A stretch of 64,000 nt of DNA from Lysobacterales bacterium (lineage in GTDB: Bacteria; Pseudomonadota; Gammaproteobacteria; Xanthomonadales; Rhodanobacteraceae), in contig QUBV01000001.1 of NCBI GenBank assembly GCA_014338185.1, forward strand, positions 1 to 64,000, read 5' to 3'. Below, in pieces: positions 37,211 to 47,887 of the stretch. A model generated the notes under the pieces. The model saw nothing but the letters and a program-made list of their open reading frames with translations, ran no database searches and was not told where the DNA came from. A program made the position numbers and the translations under genes. Each line of letters begins with the position of its first letter. Position 1 is the stretch's first letter.

Positions 37211-37894
37211 TCAACGATAGCGTGTCGGGTCGGCGACGCCGGCGGCGCGGAAGCCTTCGGCGCGCAGGTGGCAGGCATCGCAATGGCCGCAGGCGCGGCC
37301 GGCGGCGTCGGCCTGGTAGCACGACACCGTGAGCGCAAAGTCCACGCCCAGGCGCACGCCGGCGCGCACGATGTCGGCCTTGCTCATGTGCATGAGCGGT
37401 GCCTGCACGCGCAGCCGCGCACCCTCGACGCCGGCCTTGGTGGCAAGGTTGGCCAATGCCTCGAAGGCGGTGATGAACGCGGGCCGGCAATCGGGATAGC
37501 CCGAGTAATCGACCGCATTGACGCCGCAATGGATCTCGCGCGCGCCGAGCACTTCGGCCCAGCCCAGCGCGATCGACAACATGATGGTGTTGCGCGCGGG
37601 CACGTAGGTCACGGGGATGCCCGGTCCACCGTGCTCGGGCACCGCGATGTCGGCGGTGAGCGCGGAGCCGCCGATGCTGCGCAGGTCGACCCGCACCAGC
37701 TTGTGCTCGACCGCGCCGAGGCTCGCCGCCACCTCACGCGCGGCCGCGAGCTCCGCGGCGTGACGCTGGCCGTAGTCCACGCCCAGCGCATGGCACACCA
37801 GGCCCTGCTCGCGCGCGAGCGCCAGCGTGACCGCCGAGTCCATGCCTCCGGACACGAGCACGACCGCATGCGCGGACTGGGACTGCGCGCTCAT
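37211..37894 (-). CDS. queC: 7-cyano-7-deazaguanine (preQ0) synthase
   Basis: QueC converts carboxydeazaguanine to preQ0 with ATP and ammonia in queuosine synthesis. At 227 residues it is the usual size. The PP-loop is [11 protein letters not shown] at 12-22. The zinc site is C-x8-CGHCDAC near the C terminus ([17 protein letters not shown]). The start at 37894 lies 1 nt after the queE stop, so the two genes are one unit. Confidence 0.95.
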   Translation of the reverse strand: MSAQSQSAHAVVLVSGGMDSAVTLALAREQGLVCHALGVDYGQRHAAELAAAREVAASLGAVEHKLVRVDLRSIGGSALTADIAVPEHGGPGIPVTYVPARNTIMLSIALGWAEVLGAREIHCGVNAVDYSGYPDCRPAFITAFEALANLATKAGVEGARLRVQAPLMHMSKADIVRAGVRLGVDFALTVSCYQADAAGRACGHCDACHLRAEGFRAAGVADPTRYR

Positions 37895-37895
37895 G

Positions 37896-38591
37896 TCAGT
37901 GGCCGGGCACATCGCCCCACAGCTGCTTGTGCAACTGCAACTGGAAACGCACGGGCAGACGGTCGGCAAGGATCCACTGCGCCAATTCGCGTGGCTCGAG
38001 CCGGCCGTGCACGGGTGACAGCAGCACGGTGCAGCGTCGCTCGAGCGCGTACTCGCGCAGGCGTGCCACCGCCCAGTCGTAGTCGGCGCGATCGGCGACC
38101 ACGATCTTGATCTGGTCGTGCGGCAACAGATGGTCGAGGTTGCTCCACAGGTTGCGCGCGGCTTCGCCCGAGCCGGGTGCCTTGAGGTCCATCACCTTGC
38201 GCACGCGCACGTCGACCGCGGCGATGTCCAGTGCGCCCGAGGTCTCCAGCGACACCTCGTAGCCCGCGTCGCACAGCCGCGCGAGCAGGTCCAGGCAACG
38301 CTTCTGCGCGAGTGGCTCGCCGCCGGTCACGCACACGTGGCGCACGCGCTGGCGCGCGACCTCGGCGAGGATCGCATCGAGCGTGTGCCACTGCCCGCCA
38401 TGGAAGGCATAGGTCGTGTCGCACCAGCTGCAGCGCAGCGGGCAACCGACCAGCCGCACGAACACCGTGGGCCAGCCGACCGCGTCGGCTTCGCCCTGCA
38501 GCGACAGGAAGATCTCGCTCACGCGCAGGCGTGGCTCGGCCGCGGCGGCGGGTCCGGCGGCGTCGGCGATGGCGTGGTCGGCGGCGTGCAT
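37896..38591 (-). CDS. queE: 7-carboxy-7-deazaguanine synthase (radical SAM)
   Basis: QueE is a radical SAM enzyme that contracts the ring of carboxy-tetrahydropterin in queuosine synthesis. The 231-residue protein has the cluster motif CPLRCSWC (C50, C54, C57), the N-terminal signature [20 protein letters not shown], and [10 protein letters not shown] for SAM binding. The start is the ATG at 38591, which gives an Ala-rich 20-residue lead-in. It is directly followed by queC and preceded by cpoB of the tol-pal unit. Confidence 0.94.
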   Translation of the reverse strand: MHAADHAIADAAGPAAAAEPRLRVSEIFLSLQGEADAVGWPTVFVRLVGCPLRCSWCDTTYAFHGGQWHTLDAILAEVARQRVRHVCVTGGEPLAQKRCLDLLARLCDAGYEVSLETSGALDIAAVDVRVRKVMDLKAPGSGEAARNLWSNLDHLLPHDQIKIVVADRADYDWAVARLREYALERRCTVLLSPVHGRLEPRELAQWILADRLPVRFQLQLHKQLWGDVPGH

Positions 38592-38755
38592 CAGCGCGCG
38601 GTCCGCCGCTCGTGGCACGGCACAGGTGCCGCGCGACGTGCGCGTCGCGCGCCGGGCCCGTGCGCGCACGCGTTGGCGTGGTCGGGGAGCAGGCGTGGCT
38701 GCATCACGTCCGACCCTTGCTGGACCGGCCTGGGACCCGCGACACCCGCGGACCC

Positions 38756-39637
38756 TTAACGCGCCGCGTCGGTGGCCAACGCGCGCAGGCGGCCTTGCGC
38801 GAGGCGGGCGACGGTGGAATCGGGATAGCGCTGCACGACCTGGTCGAGCGTGTCGCGCGCGGCCGCGAACTGCTTGAGCTCGTACTGGCTGTAACCGACC
38901 TTGAGCAGCGCGTCGGGCGCCTTCTGGCTGCCCGGATAGCGCGTGAGCAGGGTCTGGAACGCCTCCAGCGCGATCGGATAGTTCTGCGTCGCGTAGTAGG
39001 ACTCGCCCAGCCAGTACCAGGCATTGCCGGCCAGTTCGCTGTTGGGATACTGGTCGATGAAGCCCTGGAAGCGCCGCGCGGACTCGGCGTAGCGGCCTTC
39101 CTTGAGCGCGCCGAAGGCCTCGTTGTAGGTGCTCGACTCGGCCGCGGGATCGGCCGCTGCCGCGGGCGTACCGCCCGCCGCGCGATCGGCGTCGGTGAGC
39201 GTGTCCGGCGCGGCGGTCGGGGCCGATGCCGGGGCCGCGGGCGCCGTGGCGCCACCGGGGCCGCCCAGGTCCACATCGGGTGGCTGCGGCGTGGTGGTCG
39301 TGCCGGCGCCGCCGGCGGCGGCCGGCGCGGGCGCTCGACCTTCGAGCCGCGCCAGGCGCGAATCGAGGTCGATGTATTGTTCCTTGTTGCGCTGACGCGC
39401 CTCGTCGAGCGCGTGCTGCAGTTCCTCGACCTGGCCCTGCAGCGTCTGCACCTGCGCCTGCAGGTCCTGGATGCGATTGACCAGCGTGACCGCGCCGCCC
39501 TGCGGATTGGCCTGCTGCTCCAGCCGCGCCACGCGTTCGGACAGCGACAGCCGCTCCTGCGCCTGCAGCGGGGCCGAGCAAATGGCAACGGCAGCCAGTA
39601 CGGCTGCCGTTGCACCCAACTTGCGCAATGCGACCAT
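38756..39637 (-). CDS. cpoB: Cell division coordinator CpoB (YbgF), Tol-Pal system
   Basis: The 293-residue periplasmic protein has a signal peptide (ending near APLQA-QE), a trimerising coiled coil (about 30-95) and an Ala/Pro/Gly-rich linker (about 100-165). Three TPR repeats close it (about 170-290: YNEAFGALKEGRYAESARRF, AWYWLGESYYATQNYPIALE, KVGYSQYELKQFAAARDTL). CpoB couples peptidoglycan synthesis to Tol-driven outer-membrane constriction. The ATG at 39637 is preferred to the adjacent GTG at 39640. It lies 9 bp after pal. Confidence 0.94.
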   Translation of the reverse strand: MVALRKLGATAAVLAAVAICSAPLQAQERLSLSERVARLEQQANPQGGAVTLVNRIQDLQAQVQTLQGQVEELQHALDEARQRNKEQYIDLDSRLARLEGRAPAPAAAGGAGTTTTPQPPDVDLGGPGGATAPAAPASAPTAAPDTLTDADRAAGGTPAAAADPAAESSTYNEAFGALKEGRYAESARRFQGFIDQYPNSELAGNAWYWLGESYYATQNYPIALEAFQTLLTRYPGSQKAPDALLKVGYSQYELKQFAAARDTLDQVVQRYPDSTVARLAQGRLRALATDAAR

Positions 39638-39646
39638 CACGGGCGC

Positions 39647-40153
39647 TTACTTCGCGGTGTAGATGATCTCGACGCGGCGGTTCTTCGACCAGCACTCCTC
39701 GTTGTGCTGGCGGCACACCGGGCGCTCTTCGCCGTAGCTGACCACGTTGAGCTGGGCCGAGCCCGCGCCCGCGGCGGTGAGCGCACCCTGCACCGCGTTG
39801 CCGCGACGCTCGCCAAGACCGAGGTTGTACTCGCGCGAACCGCGCTCGTCGGCATTGCCTTCGAGCGTGACGCGCGCATCGGGGAACTGGCGCAGGTATT
39901 CGGCGTGGCACGCGATCTGCGCCTCGAACTGCGGCTTGATCTCGGTCTTGTCCAGATCGAAGTACACCACGCGCTGGCGCAGGCACGAGTCGGTGTCGAG
40001 GCTGTCACGGGTGTAGCGGCCGGACGGCGCGACCGGCTGCGTTTCGGTCACGACCGGCGCTTCGGTCTGGGTCGGCTTGACGGCCTTCTTCGCACACGCG
40101 GCAACGCCCGTGACGAGCAGAACCGAAAACGCGATACGAATGGTGTTGTTCAT
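39647..40153 (-). CDS. pal: Peptidoglycan-associated lipoprotein Pal
   Basis: Pal anchors the outer membrane to peptidoglycan and binds TolB. The 168-residue precursor has the lipobox VAAC, with lipidated C20. The OmpA-like domain (about 60-168) shows VVYFDLDKTEIKP and the peptidoglycan-binding segment LEGNADERGSREYNLGLGER. Lipoprotein sorting should send it to the outer membrane, since residue +2 after the cysteine is Ala and not Asp. Confidence 0.97.
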   Translation of the reverse strand: MNNTIRIAFSVLLVTGVAACAKKAVKPTQTEAPVVTETQPVAPSGRYTRDSLDTDSCLRQRVVYFDLDKTEIKPQFEAQIACHAEYLRQFPDARVTLEGNADERGSREYNLGLGERRGNAVQGALTAAGAGSAQLNVVSYGEERPVCRQHNEECWSKNRRVEIIYTAK

Positions 40154-40271
40154 GGATGTGACGCCTCTGGATCGATGATGGGTGGATGGGCGCTGGCCCG
40201 GACTACGTCGGTGAACACGGGCCGCCGACCGACAGCACCAGCAGCCCGCAACGAAAACTTAACCAGTATGT

Positions 40272-41585
40272 TCAGCGCGGCCTGAACGGCCCCCAAGCAG
40301 GTTCGCGCACGTCGCCTTGCGCATAGCCCAATCGTTGCCGCACGCGCCCGTCGGCCGAAGCCGCAAACAGCACGCCGCGCGAGCCTTCGCTCGCGGCATA
40401 CAGGAGCATGCTGCCGTTGGGCGCGAAGCTGGGTGACTCGTCCTGCGTCCCCGGCGAAACGAGCGTGTTCTGGTTGGTGGCGCGATCAAGAACCGCAATA
40501 CGATACACATTTCCGTTGCCCTGCACCATCGCGAGCTTGAGGCCCTTGGCATCGACCACGCTCACGCTCGCGTTGTACTGGCCCTGGAAGGTCACGCGGG
40601 TCTGTTCGCCGCCGCCGGGTGCCACCTGGTAGATCTGCGGCTTGCCCGAACGGTCCGAGGTGAAGTAGATCGACTGGCCGTCGGGCGCCCACTCCGGCTC
40701 GGTGTCGATCGCGAAGTGGCGCGTGACCTGGCTGAGCGCGCGGCTGCCCAGGTCGAGCACGTAGATGTCGGGATTGCCGCCCTTGGACAGGCTCAGCGCG
40801 AGGCGATTGCCGTCGGGCGAGAACGCGGGCGCGCTGTTGATGCCGCGGCTGTGCGACACCAGCTGGCGCGCGCCGGTGGCCAGGTCCTGGATGTACACGG
40901 CCGAATTGCCGCTCTCGAACGAGACATAGGCCAGGCGCTTGCCGTCGGGCGACCAGTGCGGCGACAGCAACGGCTCGCGCGAGCGCACCACAACCTGCGG
41001 GTTGTAGCCGTCCGAATCGGCCACCATGAGCGCGTACTGCGCATTGGGCGCGACGCCGCTCGCGGTGATGTAGGCGATGCGCGTCCAGAACGCGCCGCGC
41101 ACATGCAGGATCGCCTCGTACACCGCGTCGGCGACCTGGTGGGAGATGTCGCGCAGGCCGCTGCGCTGGCCGCTGATCGTGCTGCCCGCGAGCCGCTGCT
41201 GGCGCACCACGTCGAACAGTTCCCAGGTCACCTGCACGCCGTCACCGGCCTCGCCCAGGCGCCCCACCACGAGGTAATCCTGCTTGAGCAGGCTCCAGGT
41301 GGCGAACTTGATCTCGTTCTGGCGCGTGGGGAACTCGACCACGTCGGCGCGCGGCAAGGTGCGGAACTGGCCCGAACGCGCGAGGTCGGCACGCACGATC
41401 TCGCCGGGATTGGCCTCGGGCGGCAGGCCCGCGCCGTCGTAGCCGAACGGCACCACCGCGATCGGCGTCGCGGTGGCGGTGCCGTTGACGATGTCGATGC
41501 TCAGCCCCTGTGCCTGCACCGCGCCCGCGGCAAACAGCAGCAGCAGCCAGCACGGCAACCAAGTCGCGATTGTGTTGAGCCTCAT
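40272..41585 (-). CDS. tolB: Tol-Pal system protein TolB
   Basis: The 437-residue periplasmic protein has a signal peptide (residues 1-25, ending VQA), an N-terminal alpha/beta domain and a beta-propeller built from repeats of the type SPDGKRLAY, SPDGNRLAL and APDGQSIYF. TolB shuttles between Pal and TolA during outer-membrane constriction. The start at 41585 lies 7 nt after the tolA stop. A gap of 118 bp separates it from pal. Confidence 0.97.
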   Translation of the reverse strand: MRLNTIATWLPCWLLLLFAAGAVQAQGLSIDIVNGTATATPIAVVPFGYDGAGLPPEANPGEIVRADLARSGQFRTLPRADVVEFPTRQNEIKFATWSLLKQDYLVVGRLGEAGDGVQVTWELFDVVRQQRLAGSTISGQRSGLRDISHQVADAVYEAILHVRGAFWTRIAYITASGVAPNAQYALMVADSDGYNPQVVVRSREPLLSPHWSPDGKRLAYVSFESGNSAVYIQDLATGARQLVSHSRGINSAPAFSPDGNRLALSLSKGGNPDIYVLDLGSRALSQVTRHFAIDTEPEWAPDGQSIYFTSDRSGKPQIYQVAPGGGEQTRVTFQGQYNASVSVVDAKGLKLAMVQGNGNVYRIAVLDRATNQNTLVSPGTQDESPSFAPNGSMLLYAASEGSRGVLFAASADGRVRQRLGYAQGDVREPAWGPFRPR

Positions 41586-41592
41586 GTCGATC

Positions 41593-42531
41593 CTATCCGT
41601 CGTACCTGAAGTTGAACGTGATGTTGCGCTGGAACACCTTCTCGAAGCCCTGGTAGGGCAACGGCGCGCGCTTGACCGCCTGCTCCAGCGAATTGCGCGT
41701 GACATCATCGGCGTTGCACGGTGAACCGATGGAAACGCTGATGACCTCGCCGCCGGGAATCTGCGCCACGTTGATCGTGCAGCGCAAACCCGCCTGCGCA
41801 CTCTCGGGCCGGTTCCAGTTATTGGTGACCGCGGCCTGGATCGCGGCCTGGTAGCGCGCGGTGAGGTCGTCGTCGGCGCCGCCCGCGCCGGTCTGCGCCT
41901 GGGGCGCCTCGTGCTGTGCTTGCGGTTGCGCCTGCGCGGCCTCACGTGCGTTGCGGTCCTCGATCTGGGCCAGGCGCTCCTTTTCCAGCCTGAGCTTCTT
42001 CTCGGCCGCCTCACGCTGCCGCTGGATCTCGGCGAGCTGCCGGCGCTGCTCCTCGCGCAGCTCGCGCTCCTTGGCTTCCTGCAGTTCGACCTGCTGCTGG
42101 CGGATCTTGCGCTCCTGCTCCTTGCGCTCCTGCTCGGCCTGCTGCTGCGCGAGCGCGGCGATGCGCTGCTGCTCGACCAGGTCCTGCTTGGGCACTTCGG
42201 TCGGTTTGACCGTCTCGGGCTTGGGCGGCTCGGGCTGCGGCTGCGGCTTCTGCACTTGCGGCTGTGGCGGTTCGGGCGCGGGCCGGGCCGGCGCCGGCTG
42301 CGGCCTGGACGCGGCGGGCGGCGCGCTGCGCGGCCGCTTGGGCGCCGCGGTCGGCCCCACCAGCGTGGCTTCGATGACCGGTCCTGGCATCACCACCGGC
42401 TTGCTCGAACTCGTCCACCACAGCCCGACCAGCGCCACCAGCACGCACAGCGCGTGCACGGCCAGCGACAGCGCCAGTGCGCGCAGGTCAGCGCCCAGGC
42501 CGCCGTGGACGTTGCGCCGTGCCTGCACCAT
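41593..42531 (-). CDS. tolA: Tol-Pal system protein TolA
   Basis: TolA transmits the proton-motive force from TolQR to TolB/Pal. The 312-residue protein has one N-terminal membrane segment (about 19-40). A Pro-rich stretch (about 55-110) and a Glu/Gln/Arg-rich helical domain (about 115-205) follow. The C-terminal domain has TNNWNRP and LRCTINVAQIPGGEVISVSI. The order tolQ-tolR-tolA-tolB-pal-cpoB is complete here. Confidence 0.95.
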   Translation of the reverse strand: MVQARRNVHGGLGADLRALALSLAVHALCVLVALVGLWWTSSSKPVVMPGPVIEATLVGPTAAPKRPRSAPPAASRPQPAPARPAPEPPQPQVQKPQPQPEPPKPETVKPTEVPKQDLVEQQRIAALAQQQAEQERKEQERKIRQQQVELQEAKERELREEQRRQLAEIQRQREAAEKKLRLEKERLAQIEDRNAREAAQAQPQAQHEAPQAQTGAGGADDDLTARYQAAIQAAVTNNWNRPESAQAGLRCTINVAQIPGGEVISVSIGSPCNADDVTRNSLEQAVKRAPLPYQGFEKVFQRNITFNFRYDG

Positions 42532-42535
42532 GCGC

Positions 42536-42979
42536 TCAGCGTGCCTTCGCCGCCTCGGGCGGCTTGCTCATGAGGCCGACCTTGGGCACGCCGGCCTGCT
42601 GCAGCAGCACCATCGCGTCATAGATCGTGCCGTAGTCGGCCGCGGTGTCACCGGCCACGTACACCGGGATCTGCGGGTTCTGGCGCACGAAGGCGGCGAT
42701 CTTGGTCTTGAGCGCCTCGGCATCGATCGCCTCGCGCGGCGCATTGGCCAGCGTGAGGTAGAGCTGGCCGCCGCGATCCACGCTCACCACCGCGGGTTCC
42801 TTGTCGTGATGGATCGACTTGGCGGCGGACTGCGGCAGTTCGATGTCCACGCCGAGGTTGAGCAGCGGCGCGGTCACCATGAAGATGATGAGCAGCACCA
42901 GCATCACGTCGATGTAGGGCACGACGTTGATCTCGGCAGTGAGCTTGCGCTTGCGGCGGCGGCTGGCGATCGGGTTCAT
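42536..42979 (-). CDS. tolR: Tol-Pal system protein TolR
   Basis: This 147-residue ExbD/TolR-type protein has a single membrane segment, NVVPYIDVMLVLLIIFMVT, with the proton-carrying aspartate D24. A periplasmic domain with IPVYVAGDTAADYG follows. It forms the proton channel with TolQ. Its stop is 4 bp before tolA. A 121-bp gap separates it from tolQ. Confidence 0.96.
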   Translation of the reverse strand: MNPIASRRRKRKLTAEINVVPYIDVMLVLLIIFMVTAPLLNLGVDIELPQSAAKSIHHDKEPAVVSVDRGGQLYLTLANAPREAIDAEALKTKIAAFVRQNPQIPVYVAGDTAADYGTIYDAMVLLQQAGVPKVGLMSKPPEAAKAR

Positions 42980-43100
42980 GGCGGCGGGCAGGATCGGAGG
43001 AGTGGCAGCCGGGCCGGGCCCGCGCACGCGGCGCGGGTCGGCGGAGGCTGCAACGGTGGCAGGCGGCGGCCAGGGTTGGCCGGTGGCATCGCGGCGCGGC

Positions 43101-43790
43101 TCACGCCTTGTCGTCCTCCGCATGCGCCTGGCGCGCGAGGATCGAGGAGAACTCCTCGACGAAGGTGTCGTAGCGCGAGCCGATGCGTTCGAGCTTGGTC
43201 GCGAAGCGGTTGTAGGCCCATACCGCGGGGATCGCCGCGAACAGGCCCATCGCGGTGGCGATGAGCGCCTCGGAAATGCCCGGCGCGACCATCGCGATGG
43301 TCGCCTCCTTGACGTTGGCCAGGCCCTGGAACGCGATCATGATGCCCCACACCGTGCCGAACAGGCCCACGTAGGGACTGATCGAGCCGACGTTGGCGAG
43401 GAACTCCAGGTTGCGTTCGAGGCGGTCGACCTCGCGCGTCGAGGCCACCCGCATCGCGCGCTGGGCGCCTTCGAGCAGGCCGCGCGAATCCATGCCGCGG
43501 CGCTGGCGCAGGCGCGCGAACTCGCGGAAGCCGGCCTCGAAGATCGCGGCCGAGCTGCTCAGCCGATCGCCATGCGCGCTCAGCTCGCGGAACAACCCCG
43601 CCAGGTCGGTGCCCGACCAGAAGCGCTCGTCGAACTCGTCGGCGCGCGCGTTGGCGTGATCGAGCATCGCCTTCTTGCGGAAGATGATGAACCACGAGGC
43701 GATCGAGAAGCCGACCAGCAGGGCCAGCACCAGCTTCACCGGCAGGCTCGCGCCCAGCACCAGCGCAAACACGTTCAGGTCATTGTTCAT
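43101..43790 (-). CDS. tolQ: Tol-Pal system protein TolQ
   Basis: The 229-residue MotA/TolQ/ExbB-type protein has three membrane segments (about 15-37, 135-160 and 170-195). The signature region is LEFLANVGSISPYVGLFGTV, followed by GISEALIATAMGLFAAIPAV. It is the pentameric stator around TolR. The start overlaps the ybgC stop in ATGA. Confidence 0.96.
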   Translation of the reverse strand: MNNDLNVFALVLGASLPVKLVLALLVGFSIASWFIIFRKKAMLDHANARADEFDERFWSGTDLAGLFRELSAHGDRLSSSAAIFEAGFREFARLRQRRGMDSRGLLEGAQRAMRVASTREVDRLERNLEFLANVGSISPYVGLFGTVWGIMIAFQGLANVKEATIAMVAPGISEALIATAMGLFAAIPAVWAYNRFATKLERIGSRYDTFVEEFSSILARQAHAEDDKA

Positions 43791-44218
43791 GGATTGACGA
43801 TTCCCTCACTCAGATGTGCCGGCAGCGGCCGCGGACGGAAGCGCTCCGCGTCGAGGCAGGCGATGCGCACGCCGGCCTCGACCAGCAGGGGGTCGCTGCC
43901 GTCGCGGCGCAGGGTCTGGCGCAGCGTGAAACTCGCGCCGCGCGCCTGGGTCACCTCGACGCTGGCCAGCAGCAGGTCATCCAGCCGCGCGGGCGCGTTG
44001 AACACGATCTCCATGCGATGCACCACGAAGATCACGCCGTCGCGTTCGCGCAGTTGCTGCTGGCCGTGGCCGAGCGCGCGCAGCCATTCGGTGCGCGCGC
44101 GTTCGAGGAAGTGCAGGTAGCGCGCATGATAGACGACGCCGCCGGCATCGGTGTCTTCCCAGTAGACGCGCGCCGGGAAGGTGAACACGGCCGGCGTGGC
44201 GATGCGCGCCCGACTCAT
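43787..44218 (-). CDS. ybgC: Tol-Pal-associated acyl-CoA thioesterase
   Basis: This 143-residue hot-dog-fold thioesterase has the catalytic aspartate in [20 protein letters not shown] (D24). E. coli YbgC hydrolyses short- and medium-chain acyl-CoA and associates with phospholipid enzymes at the membrane. It overlaps both neighbours by 4 nt (the stop of ruvB and the start of tolQ), so ruvB, ybgC and the tol genes are translated as one unit. Confidence 0.95.
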   Translation of the reverse strand: MSRARIATPAVFTFPARVYWEDTDAGGVVYHARYLHFLERARTEWLRALGHGQQQLRERDGVIFVVHRMEIVFNAPARLDDLLLASVEVTQARGASFTLRQTLRRDGSDPLLVEAGVRIACLDAERFRPRPLPAHLSEGIVNP

Positions 44219-45267
44219 GCGTCGCTTCCCGGCGTGGCCTCGCCGTCGAACAGGTCGTCCGGCGCGGTACGCCGCGGTTGCGGCAGGCCGAAATGGCGCC
44301 AGGCCTTGGCCGTCACCATGCGCCCGCGCGCGGTGCGCACGAGGAAGCCCTGCTGGATCAGGAACGGTTCGAGTACGTCCTCGATGGTGCCGCGCTCCTC
44401 GCTGATGGCGGCCGCGAGTGACTCCACCCCGACCGGGCCGCCCTCGAAGTGCTCGATGATGGTCGTGAGCAGGCGCCGGTCCAGCGCGTCGAAGCCCTCG
44501 CCATCGACCTTGAGCATGCCCAGTGCGGCATCGGCGACGGCGCGCGTGATCGCACCGTCGGCGCGCACCTGTGCATAGTCGCGCACGCGCCGCAGCAAGC
44601 GGTTGGCGATACGCGGCGTGCCGCGTGCGCGGCGCGCGATCTCGGCGGCGCCCTCGGCATCGCAGGCGATGTCGAGGATGCGCGCGGCGCGGCGCACGAT
44701 CGCGGCCAGTTCCAGCGCACTGTAGAACTCCAGCCGCTGCACGATGCCGAAGCGGTCGCGCAGCGGCGCGGTGAGCAGGCCCGCGCGCGTGGTCGCGCCG
44801 ACCAGCGTGAACGGCGGCAGGTCGAGCTTGATCGAACGCGCGGCCGGACCCTCGCCGATCATGATGTCGATCTGGAAATCCTCCAGCGCCGGATACAGCA
44901 CTTCCTCGACGATCGGCGACAGGCGATGGATCTCGTCCACGAACAGCACGTCGCGCGGCTGCAGGTTGGTGAGCAGCGCGGCGAGGTCGCCCGGGCGCTC
45001 CAGCACCGGCCCCGAGGTCGCGCGCAGGTTCACGCCCAGCTCGTTCGCGATCACGTGCGACAGCGTGGTCTTGCCCAGCCCGGGCGGGCCGAAGATGAGC
45101 ACATGGTCGAGCGCGTCACCGCGCCCGCGCGCGGCTTCGATCGCGATGCCCAACTGCTCGCGCACGGTGTTCTGGCCCAGGTACTCGGCCAGCCGCTGCG
45201 GACGGATCGTCGCCTCGACGAGATCGTCTTCGCGCGTGGCGCTGGCGGAGGTGAGGCGGTCGGTCAT
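44215..45267 (-). CDS. ruvB: Holliday junction branch migration ATPase RuvB
   Basis: The 350-residue AAA+ motor drives branch migration with RuvA. It shows Walker [10 protein letters not shown], Walker B LFVDEIHR, sensor 1 ([18 protein letters not shown]) and a C-terminal winged helix ([18 protein letters not shown]). The ATG at 45267 begins [15 protein letters not shown], matching the family length. It is separated from ruvA by the kup gene. Confidence 0.97.
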   Translation of the reverse strand: MTDRLTSASATREDDLVEATIRPQRLAEYLGQNTVREQLGIAIEAARGRGDALDHVLIFGPPGLGKTTLSHVIANELGVNLRATSGPVLERPGDLAALLTNLQPRDVLFVDEIHRLSPIVEEVLYPALEDFQIDIMIGEGPAARSIKLDLPPFTLVGATTRAGLLTAPLRDRFGIVQRLEFYSALELAAIVRRAARILDIACDAEGAAEIARRARGTPRIANRLLRRVRDYAQVRADGAITRAVADAALGMLKVDGEGFDALDRRLLTTIIEHFEGGPVGVESLAAAISEERGTIEDVLEPFLIQQGFLVRTARGRMVTAKAWRHFGLPQPRRTAPDDLFDGEATPGSDA

Positions 45268-45391
45268 GCGGCAGGGGCCGGAAGCCTGGAAGCGGACCAG
45301 GCAATTATGGAGGGTTCCGCGCCCGCGCAGGCGCCCCAAACCATACCGCGTATGAATAGCAGCCCGCTGCCCGCGCGCACCGCGACGCCGC

Positions 45392-47281
45392 TCAGATCTC
45401 GACCTGGGTTCCCAGTTCGATGAGACGGTTGCCCGGGATGCGGAAGAACGCGGTCGCGGGCAGCGCGTTGCGCTGCAGGAACGCATACAGCTTGTCACGC
45501 CACAGCGCCATGCCCGAGCGGTCGAGCGCGACGATGCTCTCGCGGCTGAGGAAAAACGTCGTGTCCATGAGCTCCAGCGGCGTACCGCAGCCCTTGATCG
45601 CCATGAGCGCCTGCGGCACGTCCATGTCCTCGGCAAAGCCGAAGCGCAGCGTCACGCCGAAGAACTCGTCGCCGAGCGCACGGATCTCGACGCATTCCTC
45701 GGGTTCGACCGTGGGCGTGTCGACGGTCTCTACGGTGAGGATGAGGTTGCGCTCGTGCAGGACCTTGTTGTGCTTGAGGTTGTGCAGCAGCGCATTGGGC
45801 ACGCCCTCGGAATTGGAGGTGAGGAACACCGCGGTACCGGGCACGCGCAGCGGCGGATGCGCCACGATCGAGGCGATGAACGGCTCCAGCGCGAGGCCGG
45901 CCTGGCGGATCTTGACCATCACCAGCTCGCGCCCGCGCCGCCAGGTCGTCATCACCGTGAACATGAGCGCGCCGAGCACCAGCGGAAACCAGCCGCCGTG
46001 CTCGACCTTGTCGGCATTGGCGGTGAGGAAGCCGAGGTCGACCGTGAGGAACACCAGCCCCACCGCCGCCACCCGCCACGCGTCCCAGCGCCACAGGCGC
46101 CGGAACACGATCATCACCAGCAGGGCATCGATCGTCATCGTGCCGACCACCGCGATGCCGTAGGCCGCGGCCAGGTTGCTCGACGAGCGGAAGCCCAGCA
46201 CCACCGCGAGCGTGAGCACGAGCAGCAGGCGGTTGACCCACGGCAGGTAGATCTGGCCGATGCGCTCGGCCGAGGTGTGGCGCACCTGCATGCGCGGCAG
46301 GAAGCCGAGTTGGATCGCCTCGCGCGCGACCGAGTACGCGCCCGAGATCACCGATTGCGAGGCGATCACGGTGGCGAGCGTGGCCAGCGCGATGAACGGC
46401 AGCAGCAAGGCGCCCGGCGCGAGCATGAAGAACGGGTTCTCGACCGCCTTGCCATTGCTCAGCAGCAGCGCGCCCTGGCCGAAGTAGTTGAGCACCAGCG
46501 CCGGCATCACGAAGCCGAACCAGGCCATGCGGATCGGCTTCTTGCCGAAATGTCCCATGTCGGCATACAGCGCCTCGGCGCCGGTGATGCACAGCACCAC
46601 CGCGCTGAGCGCGAAGAACGCGGGCCAGCCCACGCTGGCGAAGAAGCCGATCGCGTAGTGCGGCGACAGCGCCTTGAGCACGTAGGGGTGCTCGATCACC
46701 TGCAGCACGCCCAGCAGCGCGATCGACGCGAACCACACCAGCATGACCGGCCCGAACACCGCGCCGACACGGCCGCTGCCGCGCTTCTGGATCCAGAACA
46801 GGCCGAGCAGGATCAGCACCGTGATCGGCACGATGAAATGGTCCAGTTGCGGTGCCGCCACCTGCAGGCCCTCCACCGCCGACAGCACCGAGATCGCGGG
46901 CGTGATCACCCCATCACCGAAGAACAGCGCCGCGCCGAACAGCCCGAGCATCGTCACGCTCCAGTACAGGCGTGGCTGCGAGCGCACGCCGCGCTGGGCC
47001 AGCGCGGTAAGCGCCATGATGCCGCCCTCGCCCTTGTTGTCGGCGCGCATGATGTAGCCGGCGTACTTGATCGACACCACCAGCATGAGCGTCCAGAACA
47101 CCAGCGACAGCACGCCCAGCACGTGCGTCTCGTCGACCGGCAGGCCGTGCGAGCCGAACGCCTCCTTCATCGTGTACAGCGGGCTCGTGCCGAGGTCGCC
47201 GTAAACCACGCCCAGCGCGCCGAGCGTGAGCGCCGTCCACCCGCCGTGCCCGTCCTGCGCCTGTGCCGTGGTGTCCGCCAT
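45392..47281 (-). CDS. kup: Potassium uptake transporter Kup
   Basis: The 629-residue KUP/HAK/KT potassium-proton symporter begins with [20 protein letters not shown], the family hallmark. About 12 membrane segments run to residue 450, and a cytoplasmic C-terminal domain follows. It lies 15 bp after ruvA and 124 bp before ruvB, inside the recombination operon. It is intact and looks native in composition. Confidence 0.96.
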   Translation of the reverse strand: MADTTAQAQDGHGGWTALTLGALGVVYGDLGTSPLYTMKEAFGSHGLPVDETHVLGVLSLVFWTLMLVVSIKYAGYIMRADNKGEGGIMALTALAQRGVRSQPRLYWSVTMLGLFGAALFFGDGVITPAISVLSAVEGLQVAAPQLDHFIVPITVLILLGLFWIQKRGSGRVGAVFGPVMLVWFASIALLGVLQVIEHPYVLKALSPHYAIGFFASVGWPAFFALSAVVLCITGAEALYADMGHFGKKPIRMAWFGFVMPALVLNYFGQGALLLSNGKAVENPFFMLAPGALLLPFIALATLATVIASQSVISGAYSVAREAIQLGFLPRMQVRHTSAERIGQIYLPWVNRLLLVLTLAVVLGFRSSSNLAAAYGIAVVGTMTIDALLVMIVFRRLWRWDAWRVAAVGLVFLTVDLGFLTANADKVEHGGWFPLVLGALMFTVMTTWRRGRELVMVKIRQAGLALEPFIASIVAHPPLRVPGTAVFLTSNSEGVPNALLHNLKHNKVLHERNLILTVETVDTPTVEPEECVEIRALGDEFFGVTLRFGFAEDMDVPQALMAIKGCGTPLELMDTTFFLSRESIVALDRSGMALWRDKLYAFLQRNALPATAFFRIPGNRLIELGTQVEI

Positions 47282-47296
47282 GCCGTCCCCTGCGCC

Positions 47297-47887
47297 TCAG
47301 CGCAATGCCGCCTTGAGTGCCTTGCGGATGATGTCCTCGGCGCTGTCGCCCGCGGCCGCGGCGTCGCGCACCAGGCGCGTGACCTCGGCCGGCTTGTAGC
47401 CCAGCGCCTGCAGCGCGATCGCGGCCTCGGCCGCCGGATCGCCCGCCGCGGCCGCGCCCGCGGCGCTGGGCATGCCCGTGCCGATGCCCTCGACGCGGTC
47501 GCGCAGCTCGACCACGAGCCGCTCGGCGGTCTTCTTGCCGATGCCCGGGATGCGCGTGAGCGCGGCGATGTCCGAGCCCTGCACCAGCCGCGCGAACTCG
47601 CCCGTGCTCACCCCCGACAGCACCGCCAGCGCGATGCGCGCGCCCACGCCGCTGACCTTCTGCAGTGCGCGGAACAACGCGCGCTCGTCCTCGCGCAGGA
47701 ACGCATACAGCGCCACCGTGTCTTCCTTGACCGCGTAATGCGTGCACAGCGCGACCTCGCGCCCGAGCTCGGGCAGGTCGTAGAAGGTCGACATCGGCGC
47801 TTCCAGCTCGTAGCCGACGCCGCCCACGTCCACCACGATCCACGGCGGCTGCTTGGCCACCAGCACGCCCTTGAGGCGACCGATCAT
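47297..47887 (-). CDS. ruvA: Holliday junction binding protein RuvA
   Basis: The 196-residue protein has three domains: an OB fold ([20 protein letters not shown]), two helix-hairpin-helix motifs ([18 protein letters not shown] and [20 protein letters not shown]), and the C-terminal RuvB-binding domain ([18 protein letters not shown]). The start overlaps the ruvC stop by 4 nt. Confidence 0.97.
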   Translation of the reverse strand: MIGRLKGVLVAKQPPWIVVDVGGVGYELEAPMSTFYDLPELGREVALCTHYAVKEDTVALYAFLREDERALFRALQKVSGVGARIALAVLSGVSTGEFARLVQGSDIAALTRIPGIGKKTAERLVVELRDRVEGIGTGMPSAAGAAAAGDPAAEAAIALQALGYKPAEVTRLVRDAAAAGDSAEDIIRKALKAALR